Source: Neckera pumila
Lineage: Eukaryota > Streptophyta > Bryopsida > Hypnales > Neckeraceae
Direction: 5' to 3'
NCBI GenBank assembly: GCA_963969595.1
Contig: OZ018412.1
Span: forward strand, 16,370,501-16,434,500
Length of the DNA: 64,000 nucleotides
Part shown: positions 1-11,100 of the stretch, piece by piece
Layout of the letters: every line of letters starts with the position of its first letter
Numbering within the stretch: the stretch's first letter is position 1
Made by a program: the position numbers and the translations under genes
The notes under the pieces: generated by a model
Told to the model about the DNA's origin: nothing
The model's input: the letters and a program-made list of their open reading frames with translations, nothing else
Database searches by the model: none

Positions 1-500
1 GTTGTAGATACATACCTTCAATTAGGTTCAAGGCTTGTAGGCTCACATCTCTGCACTCACCCACTAGCATTGTTGAAATTTGTATAATTTCAATTTTTGG
101 TGTGATTTTTTTAAGTTTTCAAAATGGAAAAACATATTTCTAAAGATATCATTTTTATTTGAGTATCTACTCATGAGTAAAACTTATTCCCCCAAATTAG
201 AAAATTGCCAAATTCAAGTAGTATAGAAGGGTGTTTTTAAGCTACGAGTACTCCAAAAATATAATTACAAATTGACAATTTCCAAAATTTTGAACTTTGG
301 AATTTTCCTCCAATTTTTTTGGATTTTCTTTTTCATAGGCCTTTTTCAAAAAGGACATATTTATACTAGCATTTTACTCCTAAATTTTTTTGTATATCCT
401 ATTTTTTGGAATTTCATGTCTAAACCAACAATGCTAGCACGTGAGCACAAAGGCGTGAGCCTACTAGTCTTGAACCTAGTTGTAGGTATATATCTAAAAC
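1..500. repeat. Inverted-repeat element cut by the window edge
   Basis: Bases 1-75 and 424-500 are inverted copies of each other with scattered mismatches. Both contain the words AGGTTCAAG, TAGGCTCAC and CTAGCATTGTTG in mirrored order. The interior is AT-rich with no credible ORF. The paired ends suggest a non-autonomous DNA element or a foldback repeat, but the left end may lie outside the window, so no target-site duplication can be tested. Confidence 0.55.
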
Positions 501-514
501 CATTTGAAGGTATT

Positions 515-625
515 TATAACATATATACCTATAACATAGGTACATTATAACATGGAAAGAGTTTATAACATAGACACCTATAATATAGACACCTATAACC
601 GTAAATGGTGTCTATAATATAAACT
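515..625. repeat. Short degenerate tandem repeat
   Basis: A 14-16 bp unit close to TATAACATAGACACC is repeated several times with drift, followed by an inverted version (GGTGTCTATAATATA). It looks like low-complexity expansion beside the preceding inverted repeat. No coding potential. Confidence 0.5.
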
Positions 626-2718
626 CCTAGGCTCATGGACTCATAGACTCTAAGCTCACATGCTAGCACTCCCCATATCTAAACTAGTGGATTTCTAACT
701 TGACAACGTAGTAAAAGAAAAAATAGACAAAATAGACAATGCTATGTTAGGATTTAAGGGGAGTCAATTTTATCATTCATGCTTTAGATATGGAACTACC
801 GCATTCCAAAATAGGAACTCTAAAATTTATTTATGGTTTTCTCTAAATAATTAATAGAATAAAAAAACAAATCATTGCATTTAATAGGTAGGGTTTGGGA
901 AGTTACGAAAAGGTGATCTTTGTATCCATGGTAATTTTGCAAGCTCCATGTTGTTTTTTCTTAGAAAAAGTCTTAATTTAATCAAATTTTTTAAATTTAG
1001 AATACTAACAACATTACAACCAATTCTAATTCTAAGGCACGTCTAAGATTGAAATTCACTTTTAGTTTTTTCTTCATTGAATACATTTATCTCTATTAGG
1101 AAGACTTTTTCTCATTCTGTTTGGATAAGTGACAAGAGAGTTTTCAATTTGTTTGTATGCATTTAGAGCACCTTTATGAAAACATAGAGTATTGGCTTCA
1201 TTTTTTAATTGAATTTTCACAATTTTCAAAAAAAAAGGGCAATGGGATTTACTTCTTGCTAGAAAATCTCACTATCACTATCAAGATTTGCGTATTTTGA
1301 TTCCATCTTAGATCTATATTAGTTCTCTTTCCATTTTCAAACCTACTTCTATCTAATGGCAGTTTTTAAAAGATGGTATTTTTATTTTTTTTGTTAAATT
1401 TGCTCTTTTAGACCTGCAACTAAATTATTCAACATGAAAAAATTCAATCAACATATGTAGTGCAAAAAAATGAAGTTAAGAGGATTCAAAGTCTTGTAAT
1501 TTAGTACGGCAATTCCTACCTTCATTCCAATTCCACCTTCATAAAAGCAAAAAAGAAGATAGAAAAATCCAAATTTATACATTCGTCTATAAAAATCCAA
1601 AGTAATCCATTTCTAATAACCGTCATTTAAATATTGGCAAATCTAATTTATTTTAGAGGGATTCGACAATTTCATCTATTTTCATCTGTTTTTCTTGATG
1701 TGAGAATGTGGTAAGATTTTGGTGAAAATTTTCCAGTTTTTTTTGTATAGGGACCTCATTACGGTGGGCTTGACGTTAGATGTTTTTTGAGGCCATGAGA
1801 AGACTATTTTAGGATTGTTTCCCTTACTGTGGTTTAGAACATTGCTCTCAAAATAATAAATAATTTAAAATAGTATATATATAATATTAAAAATTAAAAA
1901 AATTGATATTATCCAATGTGGCAGTCTAACCAATGTCTCAACCATGTCAAATTGCTACTGTGGTAAAGTTCCCATATTTCCTACAATCTAGAAACTTGTT
2001 CTCTTGTTTAGGTCTCAAAAAATATCTAATGCCTATTTTTTAGAACATAAATACTTACAAGCATTTTCCAAAGTTGAAAACTCTTGTTATTGCCTAAATT
2101 GATTGAGTTAGTGATTGTACACTACCTAAGTGCACCAAGTTTGCACTAATTTTGGAATCAAGCATGTTTGCAATGTTCAATCAAAATCATTCTTCAACAA
2201 AATACAATTCATCACATAGTATGATCTATATTGTATATCAAATACTTTTTTGCCTATAAAGATACTATTTTGGCATATATATAGTTTCATCCTTTTTCTC
2301 TTTGCAATTTGATTCTTTCACCATCTTTTAACTATTTGCTCTATCATTCTAACAACTCCACCTAAACTTACACTAAATGTTTTATAATAAAGATGGTCTC
2401 CTATTGTATTACAAAATGATTGTAATTCATGAAATCTTTGAGGTGTAATGCAAGACAAATGTGTGATTTGTAAGAAATGAGATCAACTTATGAATATTAT
2501 GATAAAGATACTTTAAATGAATACTTTACAGGAAGAAAGTTAAGGTAATATATAAAATCTAGTTGAATAAACGTACTTGAACTTATAGTAAATTAGGCTT
2601 ATAGCTAAATTGGATTGTTGAAAGGGAGGTCAATCCAAGGTCCTAAGAAGAAATTCAAAATAGAAATCAAATGTATTTTTTGAAACTAAAATGTATATTT
2701 TTGTCTTGGAACTTATTT
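626..2718. other. AT-rich intergenic DNA, nothing recognised
   Basis: About 2.1 kb of AT-rich sequence with many homopolymer runs. I see no ORF with recognisable protein similarity, no tRNA-like fold and no clear terminal repeats. Confidence 0.5.
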
Positions 2719-3415
2719 AATCCCTAAAGGACCATTGTTGGTTCGGCGGACATTTGGGATTTTGGGCAGGTATCTACGGATTGAAATTTTGTTGTGATTT
2801 TTTGAAACTTTTTTGATGATAGGAAAACTGATAAGCTTTGTGGGAATATAATTTTTTCACAATTGGTGCCCGGGAAAAAAAATTATGACCAAATAAGCTC
2901 AAAACAAGGGATGGCGGGTAGCCAGGTAGCCAACAAAAATGGGACAAAAATTTAATTTTTTTCTTTTTATAATTTTTTCTCATAGATTATATTTTTGTCT
3001 ATTTGGAAAGATTTAATTCATTTCAATTGGATTTGTTATGAGAAAGTTATGGACATTCTTGTTTTCCGGGCAGTTAGAGCATCTTTTTGAAAAAAATAAC
3101 TTCTAGGATGCATTTCTGAATGCAATTTTAACAATTTATCTGAGTTTTTTTTTTGCATGGTTTATATTACTTGCTAGATAATCTCACCATTGGGATTAGT
3201 GCATTTCAATTCCATCTAAAATATATGAATATTTTAGATTTTCCTTCTATCTCGTAACTGCTTCTACTTAACAATTTTTTAAAGAATGATAATTAAGTTT
3301 TTTTTATTTTTATTTTTTTCCTAGACTCTCAACTCAATTTTCCACTACAAAAATTTAAAGCTCAAAACTCTGTAGTACAAAAACTATAAGTTAAAAATAT
3401 TCAAAGTCAAAAAAT
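2719..3415 (+). repeat. Degenerate relative of the TTAA-bounded family A
   Basis: The left end, TTAATCCCTAAAGGACCA, is a mutated form of the family A end seen at 17948 and 19889. The phrases that follow (GGGCAGGTA; later CACCATTGGGATTAG and CTCGTAACTGCTTCTACTTA) recur in those copies and at 18720-18900. The right end is missing; similarity fades near 3415, where base composition becomes more balanced. I read it as a truncated or diverged copy. Confidence 0.55.
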
Positions 3416-4650
3416 CTAGTCCCGCAATACAGTGGATGAAAAAGTTGTCTGTTTGCTGGAACCCAGTGGATTGAAAAATGGTCCCCTGGCTGGGCGTGCG
3501 ATGTAGAAGAACCTCAATTAGGGTTCTAAGTTCCCGTTGTTGTGTTTGAGATTTTCGTCCACGGTAGTGAGAATTGGGAAGTGCAATCAACTGTGAAGAA
3601 ATTTTCAAGCAATTGCAAGGCGGTTTACAATCTAAGAGTTAGGGTGTGCTTTTGAAGCTTCATATGTCTTCATTGTGAAGCGATCTGCTGCAATTTAGGA
3701 GTTTGCTCAGGCATTGCTGCAAATCAAGAATTAGGCGATTTAGTGGGTCTATTGCTAGTGCTGCCAAGATCGGAGTATACTTGAGAGTTATTTCTAACTT
3801 AGGGTAAGATTTTCTTCCAATTTTTTGTAGGTGTGTTCAACTTTGTTGAAATCATTTGAAAGTTTTTAGGTGCACAAAAGTTTACTTATATGGGTTTAGT
3901 AGGACGGGGTTTGGTTCCCCCCAATTCTTAGATGATGGGGTTAATTTTTTTTTCATGCAGAATTGTGCATGGACTCTAGCAGCAGTATAGTGCTATTGCA
4001 TTGTTCCAAATTTTGGCAGCCATTTGTGTTTTTAAGCGCATTTAAACATTGATAACATTCTTCTGTACTTTCTTTCTTGTAGGTTGCAGCTTCTGTGTTT
4101 TAACACTTCTTTCATTTTGGTTTCATTCAATTTCAATGATAGTTTTGTATGCGAGTTTGTTACAGTTTTCATAGTACCATGCTGTAGTGTTTCAGATTTT
4201 GACTGAAATTTCTGTAGGTCAACACATGTACTTGTTCATATACATTTTGAGCCTGAACCCTGGATAACCTTGTGTTGTTTAATCCATGTCAATGACAACT
4301 TCCTACTATTTGAATTCAAGTTTCAGTTTCATGTCTGTAGTTGTTATTGGCAATAAATCATGTTTTGCTTTAAGTTTCTGTAGGTAAGCTGCAATAAAAG
4401 CAGAATCATGTTTGATTAAAATCCACACATAGCTTTGTGTTTTTGAACACATGTGAATGACCCATTCTTGGAAGTTTTCTCCCTAATTTCCATTTTACTT
4501 TCATGTGTTTGTTTTCTGGTTGTTTGAAAATTGTGTTCTATTCTTTGCTTTGGTTACAAAATGTTTGTGGAAGTAGGACATCCATACAATTGAGATGGAA
4601 TTTTTTGTAAGACCCCAAGCTCAATTTAAGTTCTTCCACAAATTTTCAGT
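3416..4650 (+). other. Balanced-composition block without an ORF
   Basis: This 1.2 kb stands out from its surroundings by higher GC and fewer A/T runs, and it contains several TAG/GTAAG words that could be splice sites (for example AGGGTAAGA near 3800). No frame carries a convincing protein. It could be a non-coding transcript, a decayed gene or part of a retroelement leader. I cannot tell which. Confidence 0.3.
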
Positions 4651-5843
4651 AAATTTCCTTCTGGACTGACATTTAATCTAAGCGGCTTTAGACATGTTTT
4701 GGAACTATATGAGTTATGAACTATACAGAGTTAATTATGAATTGTTGAAGTTCAAATGGCATTGTAGGTTTGTTTTGGAACACAAGCTTGTTGAATGTTG
4801 ATCAACACACTATGAGGTTTTATGTTTTAACTACAAGCTATTTCGCATGTTCTTCCTATACATATGACCATAGAGAAGTTTTATCACATTGCTTGAGAAA
4901 GCATGAATTTTGGTCTAATTTCATTCAATTTTATTGGGCTTCTTTCTAACACTTTGGCTTTCATCTTACTTTTCGATTAATTTATTTTACTTATAATGAA
5001 TATAGCCTATTGAAAATTGCATTGACCGTGGCAATATAAGTAATGATAGAGTGCAATAAAATGGGCCATTTTTTGAAATTAAATAATTATAGGGACCCTT
5101 TTCATGGTACCTTGGAGGTAAATAGCCCTTAAAAAAATACCATCTTGCCGTACGTGGTGTACAAAATATACAAAGAGTGACCCACCCGAGATTTCCATTT
5201 TGAAGATTTAACTTCAAAAATGTACAAAAAAGATAGTTTCTACTTTAATTCTTTGATTGGTCAAAATTACAGTTTCAATTGATGATTGAAAAAAAGGCAC
5301 AAGACTTAATGATGAAAACATCATAATTGAATTTTAATAATAAGTTTTCTATTACTAAAAACGTTATAAATTCTTTGATCTATTTTTTTTATAAAAAAAT
5401 GTTAGACCTTGGTAATAGTCAATATTGATAACTATGGAACGGTACTATTATATTTAACTTTGGATAAGTGGGTGGTGTTGTGCATGAAGACTCCCTTTTG
5501 GATGGTGTAGTCTAGGAATGCAATCATACTGAAGGTTGTAGTGAGGGTAAATCAAAATGTGTAGTATTACGTTGGAGTTGCGTAGTTGATTGACATAGAG
5601 ACTTGTAATATGTGCCAATGAATAAAGACTTTTCTTTTTCTTTACATTGTAGCCTCATTATGTACTTGTTTGCAATACACTTAAATAATTGAATACACAA
5701 TAGAAACAATGGAACAAAAGTTGAACTTGTACAAATCATGTCATTTACATATTCTTGATTCAAATCTAGGAGTTCAAAACATCAAGTATCAAAACTTTTG
5801 ACTTTTTTTATCTTATTTGAATAATCAATACCTTAAATGAGGC
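4651..5843. other. AT-rich intergenic DNA, nothing recognised
   Basis: No ORF with recognisable similarity and no clear repeat structure seen. Confidence 0.4.
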
Positions 5844-5960
5844 TGTTTGTTTGTTTGTTTGTTTGTTTGTTTGTTTGTTTGTTTGTTTGTTTGTTTGTTT
5901 GTTTGTTTGTTTGTTTGTTTGTTTGTTTTGTTTTGTTTTGTTTTGTTTTGTTTTGTTTGT
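5844..5960 (+). repeat. (GTTT)n then (GTTTT)n microsatellite
   Basis: Roughly twenty uninterrupted GTTT units are followed by about six GTTTT units. Read on the minus strand this is an (AAAAC)n(AAAC)n tract at the 3' side of the GC-rich block at 5961-6110. That is the arrangement expected if the tract began as the A-rich tail of a minus-strand retroposon and then expanded. Confidence 0.9.
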
Positions 5961-6110
5961 AGCGTGGACAACTTCCTAACCGTGCGTCCCCCGGCCGCAT
6001 GCTTGGTACCGTCGGAAAGCTCTCGCCGAGGAGGGGTGCACCAGCTTGGTTTTGTGGCATTTGGAGCGGTGGTGCAAAAGTTATTGAATTTCAAAAGTAT
6101 TTATTGATTA
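5961..6110 (-). mobile_element. GC-rich block, possible retroposon 3' end
   Basis: An abruptly GC-rich ~130 bp block (containing CCCCCGGCCGC and TACCGTCGGAAAGC) abuts the A-rich tail-like microsatellite on its left. A short insert with a tailed end is the usual layout of a LINE or SINE 3' end on the minus strand. No reverse transcriptase residue is visible, so this rests on layout only. Confidence 0.3.
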
Positions 6111-6156
6111 AAAAATTAGAAAATTACTTTTACTTTGATTTTGGTGGCGTTCTTGG

Positions 6157-6230
6157 TACTGGGAGTGGAACCGAGAGTAGAACTGGGAGTAGAATCGGAA
6201 GTAGAACCAGGAGTGGAACCGGGAGTAGAT
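6157..6230 (+). repeat. 12-bp minisatellite
   Basis: About six units of GGGAGTGGAACC with substitutions, in a clean 12 bp register. Translated it would give a Ser/Arg/Gly/Thr repeat, but the surrounding frame is not otherwise gene-like. Confidence 0.85.
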
Positions 6231-6892
6231 GAAAATTGGGCCAACGGCACAGGGCCACACTAGTAATATATTAAGGCAACTAAAAAAAATGAAATTTTTA
6301 CCTTTTTTCCATTCCAAAATGTTAGCCAAAGTTAGGCAAGAACCATAAAATGAGCAATTGGATATTTAGGGGCGAATATTATAATAGATAAAATATTTTG
6401 AATTGGTATTTGTTAACTTTTTCTTGCCATCAAAGCAACTAAACAAAAGTTGCAAATCCTAATAGGAATTGGATCATTCACCTTAGAGGCTCATAGCAAG
6501 TCTAGCAAGCATGCCCTATTATAGTATCACCTATGATAGTTTAAATAAAAGGCAATCTCTTATCATTTTTTGGTTTTGAAATACTTTGGCTTGTACACAA
6601 AAATATAAAATGAAGTAAAATGTGGTCTATGCTTGTGATCACACCTCTCCTACTTTAAGCTTCAAAAACGCATAAATTAGTCATTCAATATCCAAATAAT
6701 ACAAATTTTATTACATTATTTGTGTAAGTTGTGATGATATGATGGTCAATTTGAACTCAATGGATGCCTTTACAAAGCTAGAAAGGTATGAAAAATACAT
6801 TTTTCATCCATTTAAAAAAAAATAACTTCAATTGTTCAACATACTTTGTTGAGGTATTCTTGGAATTCCTTCATTACAATATTGTTGATTTT
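6231..6892. other. AT-rich intergenic DNA, nothing recognised
   Basis: Non-coding in all frames as far as I can judge. No terminal repeats identified. Confidence 0.4.
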
Positions 6893-7118
6893 TTAACCTT
6901 GTAAGGACAGCTGGTCTCCATGGAAATCATCCTTTTTGATATAGTGTGCATAATCTACTTTATGAAGACAAAAGCATTCATTTGAGGACAAGCTACTGTA
7001 GAAGGTCTCCCCTTTTTGCATGAAATTTCAAGGATGAACAATTGCACTTTTGTCCTACATGCAAAGATTCTTTGTCATTCATCGGACACTACTGTCTGCG
7101 ACAGCGTTATAGGATTAA
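6893..7118 (+). mobile_element. TTAA-bounded family B element, single copy
   Basis: TTAA at 6893-6896 is followed by CCTTGTAAGGACAGCTGGTC. The interior contains CAAGGATGAACAATTGCAC, shared with all other family B units, and the right end meets TTAA at 7115-7118. Length is 226 bp, matching the units at 49481-49708 and 49705-49934. No ORF; non-autonomous. Confidence 0.7.
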
Positions 7119-8170
7119 TAGAAGAAGATGTCCGATCCACGTATCACCTTGTAGACAATGTATCTCAACAACTTCTAGTTCCTTGCTCTTAATCCAATCT
7201 TTTTGCCATTCAAATGATCTTTTTTGAATTTGATTGTCACAAATGAAATAGAGCCTATCAATACTTGTTGCTATTCCAATTTGAGATTTTGAAATATTCT
7301 TCAAAATTGAATATATTATTGAAATTTGAACAACCGTGCTCTTCTAATATTTTGATTATAGAATGATTAAAAAACTTGATTTAGACCATGATGTTTTATA
7401 CCATAGTGCACATCTATCTATAGAATACAATGAAAATTTTCAAATTTATATTGCCTATTTTCTAGCAAATTGATATGAATTTTCTTCACTTTAAAAAATT
7501 CACACTAATTTCACATTTTAACAAATAAAATTGGAAATTTTGTGACTTGCTAAAGACGTCTCATCTCATCTCTTCAGAAAAAAAAATATGAAAAAATTTA
7601 TTCCTAAACACTTGCAAAATGGGAGTCAAAGTAAAAGTTTGACCATAGGCCAAAAGCGGTGACAGGACCCACTTCTAATAATGAAGGGAAATCCAGATCC
7701 AACCACGGGAACAGGTTCCCCATCCAAAAGAGTTACCGACTCCAGGTGCATTCATGATTCTAAACATGTGACGAAAAACAACCCCTATCCGACCATAGGT
7801 CGCTGGAACGTTAGACCATCAGTCGCACACCGAACTCCCAGTCTGACTGGCGGGCGGACCGCTACAGTAACTCTGACTGGCGCCTGCGACCTCTAGTCGG
7901 CCGTGACCATTTCCGAACCTTGAAGGAGCGAGCCAGAGAGAGACACCAACTGCGCTCCGCTCACTTTTGCAAAGCAATTTCGAGCTCAGAAAGCTCCGGG
8001 ACTCATGTTGCCACTCAGTCAACTTCCTCCGACCTCGTGTCTATTTCTATTTAGATTTCTAGGTTTAGATTTTTGAGTGTGCGTGTGTTTGGATTTCTGT
8101 TTCTTTGGTTCTTGGTTTTGTGATTTTTGTGGCGATTTTGAGCTTCTTGCATGTGAAGCGAGACCCCGGG
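7119..8170 (+). promoter_or_regulatory. Upstream and 5' leader region of the MAPK-like kinase
   Basis: From about 7640 the composition shifts from AT-rich to balanced (CCACGGGAACAGG, GACTGGCGGGCGGACC), as is usual for plant promoter and 5' UTR DNA. I see no unambiguous TATA box. The first in-frame ATG is at 8171. Transcription start is not determinable from sequence alone. Confidence 0.4.
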
Positions 8171-11100
8171 ATGGGGTCGAGCGATGGAGTGGTGGATGTG
8201 GACGCCTCCAAGGGCATCTATGCAGTGTGCGGACAGCTCTGGTCTGGTAAAAAAAATTCGAACTCTCTTTGCTGGAACACAATTTTGAGCTTGTTTCGTG
8301 GTGTGTGTGGATGCCCCTGACGCGTTTTCGAAGTTTTGGAAGAATGTGCTTGTTTGCAAGAATTTGAAGTCTCTCTAGAATTTTTCTGTTAGTGGTAAAT
8401 CGAGTGTTGGAAGCTCTGTAGACGTTCTGATCTTCGCATTCATGTCCCGGTTTTATTAAGATTATGGTGTTAATGTAATTCTTGTTTTCTCGTTTTAGGC
8501 TCTTAAGTCGTCGATATAAGCGCGTCTCTGTAGTGGAAAGAGAATTGTAAGAATAATACTGTTTTATTGTGGACTACGAACTAGAAAGCGGAAAAAGTGT
8601 TCGAAAAAGTAATCGGGACTATTAATAAGTTGGTGGTGGTCTCTGTGAATGGGCTGTTTAGCGGAACCTTCTTGATTCTGAGCATTTTGGAGCCGCTATC
8701 TACATAGTGTTTCTCTCCATGAATGGAATAGAAGGGCTTAATCTGCATACTTGTGACTGCACTCGTTAGATATAATCCAGCAGGTTTTTGTCGTTTCCAC
8801 ACTTAAACACGTGTTGATCCTAGCGGTTTTGCAACATTTTGTAAGGCAGTTGATACTCTTTCCGTTACTTTAAGCATTTAGCCAATGTGTAAAAGTGTGC
8901 TTTCATTGGGAGGTCACTCCTCAGAGCTTACTGGAGAGCTTACTTTTGGTAGTACAAGAGCCAAACTCTCTTGAGGTCAAAATATTCTCTCTCGATGTAT
9001 GAACATCGTACGCAATCATTCAGACATGGTAGGTTGTAGAACACTGTTAAAGGATAGTAGCAGTCCATTTTTTATTCAAAGTTGAGCGGCCTGAGCCATT
9101 TAGGCAAGTCATACTTAAACTCAACTTGCTACTTGAAGGCCAATTGAATGTATGAATAGAGCAGTTGCTGTTGGTAACAGGGCTCAGTTAACAGGAGATG
9201 GGATGAGATCGGCTCCTTGATGGTTTTAGTATCCTCTAACTTATTTAGCGATGGATTTTATTTGATCCCAGTGTTGAGCTCATATGCCCAAATCAGCCAT
9301 GGTCTTGGTTCTTATCGCAGCGTTAACAGCAAAACGATTTTGGCTGAGCTTACTGTTTTCCATTGGTTGTGTGACCTTGCCAATGTGCACAAGCTGCCAG
9401 TGTGTATTGTTAACTAATGTAAGGATGCTTGTCCGGACCTGAATTCATGATTGTTGTGTACAGTGGGTTGCCGATACAAGCTGCAAGAACATGTTGGTTC
9501 AGGGTCCTATGGGGATGTGTGTCGAGCAGTGGATCTAGAGTTTAGCCAAGTTGTTGCACTCAAGGTGAGATTCTAGAATCTTTCTCTACGAAAGTACATA
9601 GTTCCACTTGTGAGGATTAGAAGCGGAAGTTGAATTGTAGTGAATGTATAGTTTTCAAAATGAAAATGGAGTTCAAATGAAGTGAAGTCAAAGATGGCTG
9701 TGATTTGGGCATACTTTGATAGGGACTGTGGTATGCATTAAATGATGTGCCTGTGAGACTTGAAAATGAGTTAATGTATTGAGTATATCAATGGAGATTA
9801 CATGCCTAGCCATACGCGTTTGATTTAGTGTTAATGTGTATGCTTCACGTCCCTGTTCCTTTTCATGTACAACAGAGGGTGCCAGATGTATTCTTTTGCC
9901 AAATGCTTGCCAAACGTGTGCTCCGTGAAGTGTGCATAATGCGGCGTCTCATCCACCCGTATATTATCTCATGTAAGCCATCATACTGGGAATAGTACAC
10001 AATTGAAAGCAGTGGATGTCTTTGGCCGCCTTTGCCCATGGTGTTCAAGTAACGAGATAATTTCTAGTCTTTATTATCACTGGGTTAATTGATGTTCCTT
10101 TGATATGCCTTGACAGTAACAGACGTCTTCACGTCGAAGAATCTGGAGAAACCGGACTCAACGGACTTGTACATCGCCACTGAATTTGCCGAACGGTATG
10201 CAGAGTATTCAAAATTCGCTGCAGTTGCACATGCTTAGACGTGCTTTGCAAGCAAGGGTTTACAGATCAAAAATTAGACTGTTTCAGGAACTTTTAGACA
10301 ACACCGTACAAATCATTATTTTTCATTATTAATGGGCCTATGGTTAGACAGATCTTGCGGAGGTCTTCCCTTGATTCACAGGGATGGCCTCAATGATTTT
10401 TGCCGTGAATGGTGCGAAAATTCTTCATCTAATGCTGTCTAATAATTCCTGAAACATTCTAATTTTTTCTGACTACCCTGTTATATTTTCTTTTAGATTG
10501 GCAGTGTATGTTGAATTCTAATCATCTTTTTAAGTTGGAATGGACTTGCAAATATCTTGTCTTGTGCTGACTATTTGCAATTGCGTGGGTTGTGCATAGT
10601 GGGGATATGTATCATCAAAGGGAGCCAATGACAGCCGAAACCATTCGGACTCTCATCTGGCAGCTCCTCGTGGCTGTTAACTTTATGCATTCCTGTCATG
10701 TGTGGCACAGGCAAGTAATTGTGTTTTCTGCTGAGAACTTCGTCTCAAATGTATATAGCTATGCCTTTCTGAAAACATCACTCCTAGAACAACCGGTATT
10801 CTAGGAAACCTAGATGTGTTAAACTTCGCCAATTATAATGCCATTTTAGGTAATTCCTAACATAAGCTCTGCCTATTGCAACGCTGCTAAATCTTCTTGA
10901 ATACCTTTGGGAGTTGATGTTTGTCAGTGATATCGTGGTGCTAGGTCGTGTACACATATCATACCTATGACGTGGGAATGTTTTCTGCGGCAGGGATATC
11001 AAGTCCGAGAACGTTCTCTTGACAGGAAGTTTGCAAGCTAAGTTGTGTGATTTTGGGCTTTCGCGATCGGCCCTTGAGGTGGGTTAACTCTGCAAGCTTT

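Noticed and set aside
2860..2880. TTGGTGCCCGGG resembling an LTR retrotransposon primer-binding site
   Set aside because: No flanking LTRs or gag/pol similarity; the same phrase lies inside the family A-type repeat.
5825..6107. ORFs on both strands rich in Phe/Cys/Val or Asn/Lys/Thr/Gln
   Set aside because: They are translations of the GTTT microsatellite.
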